From Sphingobacteriaceae bacterium (lineage in GTDB: Bacteria; Bacteroidota; Bacteroidia; Sphingobacteriales; Sphingobacteriaceae): a stretch of DNA of 7,721 nt. This document shows positions 1-6,992 of this stretch, piece by piece (the stretch's first letter is position 1; each line of letters begins with the position of its first letter). A model generated the notes under the pieces. It ran no database searches and had not been told where the DNA came from. It saw nothing but the letters and a program-made list of their open reading frames with translations. Both the position numbers and the translations under genes were made by a program. The DNA is taken from assembly GCA_947478315.1 (NCBI GenBank), contig CANJWF010000050.1, positions 1 through 7,721 on the forward strand. The letters run 5' to 3'.

Positions 1-1125
1 CCTACCGAAATTTTAGCACAACAACACTATCAATCTTTAAAAGTATTACTTGGAAATGATTTTGTAAAGGTCGAATTGTTAACAGGTTCTGTTTCAAAAA
101 AAAATAGAAAACCTATCTTAGAAAAAACACAATCTGGAGAAATTCAAATTTTGGTAGGTACGCATGCTTTAATTGAGGAAACAGTTGAATTTAAAAATTT
201 GGGTTTAGCCGTTATCGATGAGCAACATCGTTTCGGTGTAGAGCAACGGGCAAAGCTTTGGAAAAAAAATGTTGTTCCCCCTCATATATTAGTTATGACA
301 GCTACACCTATTCCTCGAACATTAGCCATGACACTTTATGGAGACTTAGATGTTTCAGTCATCAATCAATTGCCAGAAGGACGAAAACCTATACATACCG
401 TTCATTTTTTCGAAAATCAACGGTTACGCATGATTGGCTTACTGAGACAAGAAATTGCTAAAGGAAGACAGGTATATATCGTTTATCCATTAATTCATGA
501 AAGCGAAAAGTTAGACTTACTTACCTTGATGGAAGGAGTCGAGCATTTATCGAAAGAATTTCCATTACCCCACTATCGGATTAGTATAGTGCATGGTAAA
601 CTAAAAAAAGAAGATAAAGATTTTGAAATGCAGCGTTTTGTTAAAGGAGATACACAATTGATGGTGGCAACCACCGTAATAGAAGTAGGAGTAAATGTTC
701 CTAATGCCTCTGTTATGGTTGTAGAAAATGCCGAGCGATTTGGTTTAGCTCAATTACATCAATTACGAGGTCGTGTTGGTAGAAGTTCAGAGCAGTCTTA
801 TTGTATTTTGATGACAGGAAATAAACTTAGTAAAGAAGGAAAAATCAGAATGGAAACCATGGTGCGCACTACTGACGGTTTTGAAATTTCTGAAGTAGAT
901 CTTAAACTCAGAGGTCCGGGCAATTTGGAAGGGACTCAACAAAGTGGAATCTTAGATTTAAAATTAGCAGATTTAGCTCGAGACCAATTGATACTTCAAG
1001 AAGCTCGAGCATGTGTTGAACAAATACTCTCAAAAGACCCGCAATTAGATTCTTTTGAAAATAAATCTTTGAAAAATTATATAGAAAATAATCAAACTCA
1101 CTTAATTTGGAACAAAATCTCATAA
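1..1125 (+). CDS. recG: ATP-dependent DNA helicase RecG, 3' part (start lies left of the window)
   Basis: RecG is a double-stranded DNA translocase that remodels stalled replication forks and recombination intermediates in the cytoplasm. The window opens inside the gene: the frame is open from base 1 and reads P-T-E-I-L-A-x-Q-H-Y, the helicase motif Ia region. Only the last 374 residues are present, about half of a typical ~700-residue RecG, so the wedge domain and Walker A lie upstream. Visible in order are the DEQH box (217-228) followed by RFGVEQR, motif III TATPIPRTL (from 298), the motif V region (TTVIEVGVNVP), motif VI QLRGRVGRS (760-786), and the C-terminal translocation segment with DGFEISEVDL, LRGPG and GTQQSG (about 868-950). 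DEQH rather than DEEQ, together with the LRGPG/GTxQSG tail, separates RecG from Mfd. The gene ends with TAA and no damage is seen. TTG at base 76 is an internal codon, not the start. Confidence 0.96.
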   Translation, partial: PTEILAQQHYQSLKVLLGNDFVKVELLTGSVSKKNRKPILEKTQSGEIQILVGTHALIEETVEFKNLGLAVIDEQHRFGVEQRAKLWKKNVVPPHILVMTATPIPRTLAMTLYGDLDVSVINQLPEGRKPIHTVHFFENQRLRMIGLLRQEIAKGRQVYIVYPLIHESEKLDLLTLMEGVEHLSKEFPLPHYRISIVHGKLKKEDKDFEMQRFVKGDTQLMVATTVIEVGVNVPNASVMVVENAERFGLAQLHQLRGRVGRSSEQSYCILMTGNKLSKEGKIRMETMVRTTDGFEISEVDLKLRGPGNLEGTQQSGILDLKLADLARDQLILQEARACVEQILSKDPQLDSFENKSLKNYIENNQTHLIWNKIS

Positions 1126-1130
1126 ATTCT

Positions 1131-1152
1131 ATCAAATAGCACTATTTTTGAT
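1131..1152 (+). promoter_or_regulatory. Weak dyad and possible -7 box between recG and the M28 peptidase gene
   Basis: Just after the recG stop, ATCAAATA (1131-1138) can pair with TATTTTTGAT (1143-1152) across a GCAC loop, with two unpaired T residues. Within the right arm, TATTTTTG (1143-1150) fits the Bacteroidetes sigma-ABfr -7 consensus TAnnTTTG. No TTTG-type -33 box is found at the usual ~20-bp distance; the nearest TTTG (1106-1109) is 33 bp upstream. The hairpin is AT-rich, bulged and lacks a U-tract, so it would be a poor terminator. Either reading is tentative. Confidence 0.25.
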
Positions 1153-1204
1153 CGCTACATAATTACATATGGTTTCTTCATTTAACAATATCTTATCCTT
1201 TCGC

Positions 1205-2578
1205 ATGAAGCTCATTTCAAATTTATTACTCATTTTAATTCCCTTTAGCAATTCATTTGCGCAACATTCAGATTCCATTGTTGTACGTAAAATTTATGAT
1301 GAAGCCTTGCTAAAAGGGAATAGCTATAAAAATTTAGAATATTTATGTAAAAAAATAGGTCCGCGACAGAATGGTTCTGAAAATTCTAAAAAAGCAGTTG
1401 ATTGGGTAAAAAAACAAATGGAACAATATGGTTTAGACCAAATTTCTTTACAAGAAGTTTCAGTACCTGTTTGGTTAAGAGGAACAAAAGAAAAAGCTTA
1501 CATTATCGATAACAAAGAAAAGATAGATGTTCCTATTTGTGCTTTAGGAAACTCGCTTTCTACTCCGAATGGGGGCATTACTTCAGAAGTAATAGAAGTA
1601 AAAGATTTTCGTGAACTTAAACAACTGGATACCACCTTTATTAAAGGTAAGATAGTTTTTTTTAATCAAATTTTCGACCCTGCTATTATAGAAACAAGCG
1701 ATGCTTATCTAAAAGTATTAAATCAACGATTAAACGGAGCCTCTCAAGCTGCAAAATACGGAGCCGTGGGTGTCATTATACGTTCTTTAACTCCTTCAAT
1801 AGACAATTTACCTCATACAGGTATTGTTGAGTACGATGTAGCACTACCCAAAATTCCTGTTGCTGCCATTAGCACAAAAGCGGCAGAAGATTTAAGTAAA
1901 CGACTTCAACAGAGAAAATTACCTACAGTAAAATTTCATTTCGAACAAAAATGTGAAACTTTATCTAATCAAACGGGACATAATATAATAGGCGAAATTA
2001 AAGGAGAAAAACAGAATGAAGTTATACTTCTCGCAGCTCATTTAGATTCTTGGGACTTAGGTGAAGGTGCTCATGATGATGGGGTGGGTTGTATTCAAAT
2101 TCTTGAAACATTACGTATTTTTAAGAAATTAGGTTTTAAACCCAAACATACCATTAGAGTCGTAATGTTCGCAGATGAAGAAAATCAGTTATCGGGAGCA
2201 AAGAAATATGCTGAAATAGCTGCAAAAAAATCAGCAGAAACTTACATCGCTGCTTTAGAAACCGACTTAGGAGGATTTACACCGAGAGGGTTTACCATTG
2301 ATACGCAGCAAAAATCGCTTCAAGAAATAGAAGAATGGTCGTCTATTTTTCGTCAATATGGTGCTGACAAATTTGTAAAGAAAGAAACGAAAGGCTCAGA
2401 TATCCATTGGTTAAGAAATCAAAATACGATATTAATTGATTACAAGCCAGATACTCAACGTTATTTCGATATTCACCACACCGCTTTAGATACCTTTGAG
2501 CAAGTAAATAAAAGAGAACTTGAATTAGGTACAGCCTCAATTGCCGCTTTAGTTTATTTGATAGATAAAACACAATAA
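1205..2578 (+). CDS. Exported M28-family metallopeptidase, carboxypeptidase Q (PGCP)-like
   Basis: This is a co-catalytic di-zinc exopeptidase that should remove terminal residues from peptides in the periplasm or outside the cell. I chose ATG 1205 (457 aa) because it puts the signal peptide at the very N-terminus: MK, a hydrophobic stretch LLLILI, then SFA|Q with cleavage after about residue 19. An in-frame ATG at 1169 would add 12 residues in front. A PA-like insert spans about residues 124-238. The expected M28 ligands are all visible (numbered from 1205): H279 in AAHLDSWD, bridging D291 in HDDG, catalytic E325 and ligand E326 in ADEEN, D354 in ETDLGG, and H425 in DIHHT. The PA insert and the similar ligand spacing favour the plasma glutamate carboxypeptidase branch over short aminopeptidases. 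There is no T9SS C-terminal sorting domain, so export should be Sec only. The stop is 2 bp before porX. The exact substrate cannot be read from the sequence. Confidence 0.9.
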   Translation: MKLISNLLLILIPFSNSFAQHSDSIVVRKIYDEALLKGNSYKNLEYLCKKIGPRQNGSENSKKAVDWVKKQMEQYGLDQISLQEVSVPVWLRGTKEKAYIIDNKEKIDVPICALGNSLSTPNGGITSEVIEVKDFRELKQLDTTFIKGKIVFFNQIFDPAIIETSDAYLKVLNQRLNGASQAAKYGAVGVIIRSLTPSIDNLPHTGIVEYDVALPKIPVAAISTKAAEDLSKRLQQRKLPTVKFHFEQKCETLSNQTGHNIIGEIKGEKQNEVILLAAHLDSWDLGEGAHDDGVGCIQILETLRIFKKLGFKPKHTIRVVMFADEENQLSGAKKYAEIAAKKSAETYIAALETDLGGFTPRGFTIDTQQKSLQEIEEWSSIFRQYGADKFVKKETKGSDIHWLRNQNTILIDYKPDTQRYFDIHHTALDTFEQVNKRELELGTASIAALVYLIDKTQ

Positions 2579-2580
2579 AA

Positions 2581-4137
2581 ATGATAAATACTGCAAAAAT
2601 AATTTGGGCAGACGATGAAATCGATTTGCTAAAGCCTCATATTCTTTTTTTGGAGCAGAAAGGTTATTCTGTGCAGGCTTGTACTAATGGAGCAGACGTT
2701 TTAGAACAATTAAAAAAAAATCAATATGATATTGTTTTTTTAGATGAGAATATGCCTGGATTAACGGGATTAGATACTTTAGAAAAAATAAGGACAATTA
2801 CGTCTGATTTACCTATTGTGTTGATTACTAAGAACGAGGATGAATCTTTGATGGAAGATGCCATAGGTTCTAAAGTTGACGATTATTTAATCAAACCCGT
2901 AAAACCAAATCAACTTTTACTTACTATTAAAAAGCTTTTAGATAATAAAGATTTAGTTAGTCGTAAAGTAACTTTATCATATCAGCAAGAATTTAGAAAT
3001 TTAGGTATAGCTTTAACTGAGAAACTAAACTCAGAAGAATGGATTTCTTTGTATAAAAAGATTGTTCATTGGGAAATAGAACTTGCCAGAATAGAAGATG
3101 TAAGCATGAAAGAAGTGTTAAGTCAACAAAAGGTAGAAGCAAATACACAATTTTTTAAATTTATTGAAAAAAACTATCTCAATTGGATAAATAACCCAAT
3201 CTCTTCGCCCATACTATCTCATCAAATAATGCAAAAGTCGGTTTTTCCATTACTTTCACCTGAAAAACCAGTTTTTTTTATCCTAATCGACAATTTACGT
3301 TATGACCAATGGAAAACCATTCATCCTTTAATAGCTGAATATTTCAGATTGGAGCAAGAAAATCTATTTTACAGTATATTGCCGACTGCAACCCAATATG
3401 CACGTAATGCGATGTTTGCTGGTTTACTACCATTAGAAATGGAAAAAAAATTTCCTAATCAGTGGCAAAATGATGATGATGAAGGAGGTAAAAATTTATT
3501 CGAAGAATTTTTCTTAACCGAAAATATTAAAAGAAACTTTAGGAAAGAAATTAAACTATCCTATCATAAAATTTTGAACCAAGAACATGCCAAAAATTTA
3601 TTTAATGATTTGCCAAATTTGTATAAAAATGATTTAAACGCTATCGTATTTAATTTTGTAGATATGATTTCGCACGCGCGTACAGATTTGAACATGATTA
3701 AAGAACTTACAAATGATGAAGCTGCTTATCGTTCACTTACGCTTTCTTGGTTTGAGCATTCTCCTTTATTAGAACTTATCAAAAAATTATCTACTAAAGA
3801 AGTTAAGGTTGTTATTACTTCTGATCATGGCACCATACGTGTAAATAGACCCACTAAGGTTATAGGAGAACGTAGCACTATTACAAATTTGCGTTATAAA
3901 CAGGGCAGAAATCTCAGTTTCGTAGCGAAAGATGTATTTCAAGTAAAGGACCCCCATGAGGCAATGTTACCTAAACATAATGTGAGCACTTCGTTTCTCT
4001 TCGCGAAGGAAGACTTCTATTTTGTTTATCAAAATAATTATAATCAGTTTGTTCATTATTATAAAGACACTTTTCAACATGGGGGTATTTCTTTAGAAGA
4101 AATGATTGTACCATTAATGGTTTATGAACCTAAATAA
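2581..4137 (+). CDS. porX: PorX: response regulator with PglZ domain, T9SS regulator
   Basis: PorX is the cytoplasmic response regulator paired with histidine kinase PorY in control of the type IX secretion system. It has no DNA-binding output domain and carries instead an alkaline-phosphatase-superfamily PglZ domain, reported to bind zinc and cleave phosphodiesters in oligonucleotides. Its 518 residues match the family length. The receiver domain (about 1-120) shows the acidic pair D11/D12, phospho-acceptor D55 in FLDENMPG, T83 and K105 in IKP. A helical linker follows (about 125-210). In the PglZ domain (about 225-518) the expected metal and nucleophile positions are present: D237 in LIDNLRYD, T271 in PTATQ, D361/H365 in FVDMISH, D415/H416 in TSDHG, and H500 in FQHGG. 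Both activities therefore look intact. The start is 2 bp after the peptidase stop and has no Shine-Dalgarno, which suggests translational coupling. tsaE follows after 20 bp. Confidence 0.95.
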   Translation: MINTAKIIWADDEIDLLKPHILFLEQKGYSVQACTNGADVLEQLKKNQYDIVFLDENMPGLTGLDTLEKIRTITSDLPIVLITKNEDESLMEDAIGSKVDDYLIKPVKPNQLLLTIKKLLDNKDLVSRKVTLSYQQEFRNLGIALTEKLNSEEWISLYKKIVHWEIELARIEDVSMKEVLSQQKVEANTQFFKFIEKNYLNWINNPISSPILSHQIMQKSVFPLLSPEKPVFFILIDNLRYDQWKTIHPLIAEYFRLEQENLFYSILPTATQYARNAMFAGLLPLEMEKKFPNQWQNDDDEGGKNLFEEFFLTENIKRNFRKEIKLSYHKILNQEHAKNLFNDLPNLYKNDLNAIVFNFVDMISHARTDLNMIKELTNDEAAYRSLTLSWFEHSPLLELIKKLSTKEVKVVITSDHGTIRVNRPTKVIGERSTITNLRYKQGRNLSFVAKDVFQVKDPHEAMLPKHNVSTSFLFAKEDFYFVYQNNYNQFVHYYKDTFQHGGISLEEMIVPLMVYEPK

Positions 4138-4157
4138 GTGTCTAATAAGAAATCATA

Positions 4158-4595
4158 ATGACTAAAAATACCTTATCACTGGTTTATAAAGTAGACACTT
4201 TACCTCTTGTTGCTAAGCAACTCATTGATTTTATAGGCGATAATAAAATTTGGCTTTTTTATGGAGAAATGGGAATGGGTAAAACGACATTAATACGTTC
4301 AATATGTCAAGTATTAGGTGTGTGTGATAACGTATCGAGTCCTACCTTTTCATTTGTAAACGAATATGTTTTACCTCAACAAAGCATTTACCATTTCGAT
4401 TTTTATCGTTTAAAAAATGAATATGAGGCTTACGATTTGGGTTATGAAGAATATTTTTATTCTGATAACTATTGTTTTGTTGAATGGCCTTCTAAAATAT
4501 CTCAACTCTTACTAGATAAAACATTTGTTCGCATTTTTATAGAGATGGGCAGTAATATGTTTGAGAGAAATTTGAATTTGATGATTGAATCTTAG
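4158..4595 (+). CDS. tsaE: TsaE, tRNA threonylcarbamoyladenosine (t6A) biosynthesis ATPase
   Basis: TsaE is the small P-loop ATPase that works with TsaB-TsaD to attach the threonylcarbamoyl group to A37 of ANN-decoding tRNAs. The protein has 145 residues, normal for the family. Visible are the Walker A loop GEMGMGKTT (residues 36-44), the SSPTFSFVNEY segment that follows it in the family, the HFDFYRL motif (the Walker B-like region), and the VEWPSKI motif near the C-terminus. It lies 20 bp downstream of porX on the same strand and is probably co-transcribed. A porX-tsaE pairing is, from my memory of Bacteroidetes genomes, common. Its stop codon TAG lies in the left arm of a hairpin shared with the opposing ispF gene. 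No damage is seen. The older name is YjeE. Confidence 0.96.
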   Translation: MTKNTLSLVYKVDTLPLVAKQLIDFIGDNKIWLFYGEMGMGKTTLIRSICQVLGVCDNVSSPTFSFVNEYVLPQQSIYHFDFYRLKNEYEAYDLGYEEYFYSDNYCFVEWPSKISQLLLDKTFVRIFIEMGSNMFERNLNLMIES

Positions 4596-4609
4596 GAACT
4601 AAGATTTTG
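4588..4609. terminator. Shared bidirectional hairpin carrying the stop codons of tsaE and ispF
   Basis: AATCTTAG (4588-4595) and CTAAGATT (4599-4606) form a perfect 8-bp inverted repeat around the 3-nt loop GAA, followed on the plus strand by two more T residues and G. The tsaE stop (TAG, 4593-4595) is the end of the left arm. The ispF stop (CTA on the plus strand, 4599-4601) is the start of the right arm, so each stop pairs with the other. Its place between convergent genes fits a two-way terminator. The stem is AT-rich and the T-tract short (four T's at 4605-4608, two of them in the stem), and there is almost none in the minus direction, so its strength is uncertain. Confidence 0.5.
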
Positions 4610-5081
4610 TAATTAGGCAGACTGCATAGGCCACCACACCTTCTTCTCGACCTATAAATCCCATTTTTTCGTTTGTTGTTGCTTTAATAGAAATATCTTC
4701 TACATCTATTGAACAAGTTCTAGCAATATTTTCCCTCATAACCATAACGTGTGGATTAATCTTAGGTGCTTCTAAACACACCATTGCATCTATATTTCCA
4801 ATTTTCCAATCTTTTTCTTCTATCATATTAATACATTCTTTAAGTAGTATTAAACTGCTAATACCTTTCCATCGGTTGTCTGTATTGGCAAAATAGTATC
4901 CGATATCTCTGAGTCCTGCTGCACCTAAGATAGCATCACATATTGCGTGGATTAATACATCAGCATCAGAATGTCCAAATGCGCCTACGTGGTGTTCGAT
5001 ATTTACGCCACCTAAAATGAATGGATGATTTTCTTTTAGCGGATGAACATCAAATCCAAAACCTACTTTTATTTTTGTCAT
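4599..5081 (-). CDS. ispF: IspF, 2-C-methyl-D-erythritol 2,4-cyclodiphosphate synthase
   Basis: IspF converts CDP-methylerythritol 2-phosphate to the 2,4-cyclodiphosphate, releasing CMP, in the MEP route to isoprenoids. It acts as a cytoplasmic homotrimer with active sites between subunits. The protein has 160 residues, the usual size. Family motifs are clear: GFDVH near the N-terminus with metal ligands D11 and H13, GHSDADVL (residues 36-43) and the third ligand H45, LGAAGLRDIG followed by FANTD, and the C-terminal KATTNEKMGFIGREEG signature with the nucleotide-contacting threonines. It is the last gene of the minus-strand block, 22 bp after porV with no Shine-Dalgarno before its ATG. It is a stand-alone IspF, not an IspDF fusion. 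The stop is 3 bp from that of tsaE on the other strand. Confidence 0.97.
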   Translation of the reverse strand: MTKIKVGFGFDVHPLKENHPFILGGVNIEHHVGAFGHSDADVLIHAICDAILGAAGLRDIGYYFANTDNRWKGISSLILLKECINMIEEKDWKIGNIDAMVCLEAPKINPHVMVMRENIARTCSIDVEDISIKATTNEKMGFIGREEGVVAYAVCLITKS

Positions 5082-5103
5082 TAATGTGATGGGTCTTTGT
5101 TTT

Positions 5104-6273
5104 TTATTTCGTCTTTTCTTGTTTTTCGATGTTGAAAAGTACAGTAAATCTAATGGTGTTCGAAAAAGGACTAGTTTGTCTCATGGGCATTAAATAGGCA
5201 AAGTCTATACCAAATTCACTATATCGAACTCCAGCTCCCATTGTTAGCGCTTCAGCGTTTCCTTTAGCAGGATTTTGATAAACATAACCAGTTCTAAGTC
5301 CAAATAAATCAGCATACCAATATTCAACTCCTGACGAATAGCTAATTTCTTGTAATTCTTCTTTTAATCCGTTGGGTGCATCATAAAAAGAAGAAAACAA
5401 AGCACTTGGTACGGTTCTATTAGGGTCTAAACCTTTTTTTATAGTTGTGTAGCTGGCATCGCTATAAACAGGTTCTGTTGGGGTTAGTAGTTTGTTAAGG
5501 TCTAATGCAAATGTAATCACATTATACTCAGCTGGGATTAATGTTAATGCGCATCCTAATTTTAAATTGGTTGGCAAAAAATATTCTCTTCCATTATCAA
5601 CATAGCTAATTTTTGTTCCTATGTTAGAAATATTTGCTCCCATTGCAAATAACGCATCTTCCCCAAATATGGGTGCCTTGTTTCTGTAATACATTGAGAT
5701 GTCTGCGGCAAATGCGTTTCCTGCCTTAATATTTTGCCCACCTACAACTAAACCCGATGCTAAATTTGAATAAATATAACGACCTGCTAATCCTAGCGAG
5801 AAATTCCCCCCAAAACTAGTCGAATAGGTTGCGTCTAAAGCAAATTCTTTAGGGTTGTATTCTCCTAAGCTGTTTCTATTAATATCTAATAAAGGTGCAT
5901 TTCCTAATGAGAAATATCTAAATGAACCAGCAAGTGTTGTTCGGTCACTTAGCCTAGTAAATGCCGTAATATATGTTAGGCTAATATCTGATGCTAAATT
6001 TTGCATCCACGGATTGTACGATACTCCTATTCCCGATTCTTTTTCCATAAAGGCTAATTTTGCTCCGTTGGCGTATATTGAACCTACATCTGGCGTATTA
6101 GCTACACATGCTTCACCCATTCCTCCTGTTTTGGCATCTGGAGAAATTAGGAGAAAAGGTGCTGCGGTAGGTAGAGTATTAAAAGGGCGATAAGAACCAT
6201 CCCCCGATTGACTAAAAGAAGTAAAAGGGATTATTGTTAGTGCAATTATAGTTATGAAAAAAAATCTTTTCAT
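5104..6273 (-). CDS. porV: PorV (LptO), T9SS outer-membrane beta-barrel shuttle protein
   Basis: PorV is a FadL-like outer-membrane barrel of the type IX secretion system. It takes cargo from the Sov translocon by its C-terminal domain and delivers it to the PorU-containing attachment complex. I chose the ATG at 6273 (389 aa, the normal family length) because it begins a clean signal peptide: MKRFFF, a hydrophobic run, then SFS|Q with cleavage after about residue 21. A longer in-frame start at 6360 would add 29 polar residues ahead of the signal. Mature-chain features are DGSYRPFNTLPTAAPFL, then LLISPDAKTGGMGEA and AKLAF near the N-terminus as in PorV proteins. Many amphipathic beta-strands follow, with a final barrel strand IRFTVLFNI before a short charged tail. 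The usual W-N-P before AK reads A-N-G here, a minor divergence. Neighbours are tag upstream and ispF downstream; porU is not adjacent. Confidence 0.92.
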   Translation of the reverse strand: MKRFFFITIIALTIIPFTSFSQSGDGSYRPFNTLPTAAPFLLISPDAKTGGMGEACVANTPDVGSIYANGAKLAFMEKESGIGVSYNPWMQNLASDISLTYITAFTRLSDRTTLAGSFRYFSLGNAPLLDINRNSLGEYNPKEFALDATYSTSFGGNFSLGLAGRYIYSNLASGLVVGGQNIKAGNAFAADISMYYRNKAPIFGEDALFAMGANISNIGTKISYVDNGREYFLPTNLKLGCALTLIPAEYNVITFALDLNKLLTPTEPVYSDASYTTIKKGLDPNRTVPSALFSSFYDAPNGLKEELQEISYSSGVEYWYADLFGLRTGYVYQNPAKGNAEALTMGAGVRYSEFGIDFAYLMPMRQTSPFSNTIRFTVLFNIEKQEKTK

Positions 6274-6413
6274 CTGAAAATAATTTGCTTTTAAATGGTC
6301 AGATGGAACCTCGTGAACATTTTCATGCTTTTTTGTGTAGGCAGTACATGTCGGTTTCATTTAAATGTTATCGGTCTTATTGTAGAGTTTGTGCATAGAG
6401 TAAGATGAATTGG
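6274..6413 (-). other. Leader region upstream of porV
   Basis: This 140-bp stretch between the tag stop and the preferred porV start is the largest non-coding gap. On the minus strand its last 87 bases stay open in frame with porV and contain an ATG at 6360, so it could instead encode a 29-residue extension. I find no exact TTTG / TAnnTTTG promoter pair, no Shine-Dalgarno and only trivial dyads (such as TGAA-AATG-TTCA). It may hold a porV promoter or leader, but the sequence alone does not show one. Confidence 0.35.
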
Positions 6414-6983
6414 TTATTTACTTTTTCTAGGGCAATTTATGAGATGATCGTTTACCATACCGACTGCTTGCATATATGCGTAGCAAGTCGTTGTTCCGAA
6501 AAATTTGAATCCACGTTTTTTCATATCCTTACTAATTTGATTTGATATACTACTTTGGGTAGGTACTTCACTTAATTTTTCCCAATGATTTGAGATTGGT
6601 TTTTGATTAGGAAGAAAACTCCAAAGGTATTTTTGAAAACATTGAAATTCATGTTGTACTTCAATAAATTTTTGTGCGTTTATAATAGTTGATTCAATTT
6701 TAAGCCTATTTCTAATAATTCCTTTATTTTCAATTAATCTTTCTACATCTTTTTTGCTGAAATTAGCAATTTTTTCTACATCGAAGTTATCAAAGGCTAC
6801 ACGATAATTTTCTCTCTTTTTGAGTATGGTAAGCCAGCTTAATCCCGCTTGTGCACTTTCTAAGAGTAAGAATTCAAAAAGTGTTTTGTCATCTTCAATT
6901 ATTTTTCCCCATTCTTCATCATGATATTTGATGTAAATAGGGTCGGATAGACACCAATCGCAACGTTTTTCTGATTTTTCCAT
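6414..6983 (-). CDS. tag: Tag, DNA-3-methyladenine glycosylase I
   Basis: Tag starts base-excision repair by removing 3-methyladenine from alkylated DNA in the cytoplasm. Its 189 residues match the family. The zinc-binding set known from E. coli Tag is present with the same spacing: C8 in RCDWC, H21 in YHDEEWG, H180 and C184 in NDHLINC at the C-terminus. Base-pocket residues equivalent to E. coli Y16, E38 and W46 are Y20, E42 and W50 (LLLESAQAGLSW). The KGIIRNRLKI stretch is the helix-hairpin-helix region, and KRGFKFFGTTTCYAYMQA is the family C-terminal signature. It starts 9 bp after the stop of the upstream hypothetical gene and is probably co-transcribed with it. Whether the transcript continues through the 140-bp gap into porV is open. 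Confidence 0.96.
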   Translation of the reverse strand: MEKSEKRCDWCLSDPIYIKYHDEEWGKIIEDDKTLFEFLLLESAQAGLSWLTILKKRENYRVAFDNFDVEKIANFSKKDVERLIENKGIIRNRLKIESTIINAQKFIEVQHEFQCFQKYLWSFLPNQKPISNHWEKLSEVPTQSSISNQISKDMKKRGFKFFGTTTCYAYMQAVGMVNDHLINCPRKSK

Positions 6984-6992
6984 TGGATGATC

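Noticed and set aside
96..104. A9 tract in recG and a second A9 tract in porX (2712-2720) as slippage or phase-variation sites
   Set aside because: Both encode ordinary Lys/Asn codons, the frames are intact, and such runs are expected in AT-rich DNA.
258..461. Open frame of 67 codons inside recG, +2-type shift
   Set aside because: It lies wholly within conserved RecG motif sequence in another frame and has no recognisable protein features.
1..1125. Mfd (transcription-repair coupling factor) instead of RecG
   Set aside because: The DEQH box and the LRGPG plus GTxQSG tail are RecG features; the Mfd C-terminal D7 region is absent.
908..1135. Antisense open frame over the end of recG
   Set aside because: A shadow of the RecG C-terminal segment, which carries clear family motifs on the plus strand.
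2343..2573. Antisense open frame over the end of the M28 gene
   Set aside because: It overlaps the conserved D-I-H-H-T metal-ligand region; composition is typical of the reverse strand of a real gene.
1205..2578. M28 peptidase as a T9SS cargo protein
   Set aside because: The protein ends with the catalytic domain helix and has no C-terminal beta-sandwich sorting domain.
5855..6193. Plus-strand open frame of 112 codons over porV
   Set aside because: It is antisense to the signal-proximal, family-typical part of PorV and has no start context or motif.
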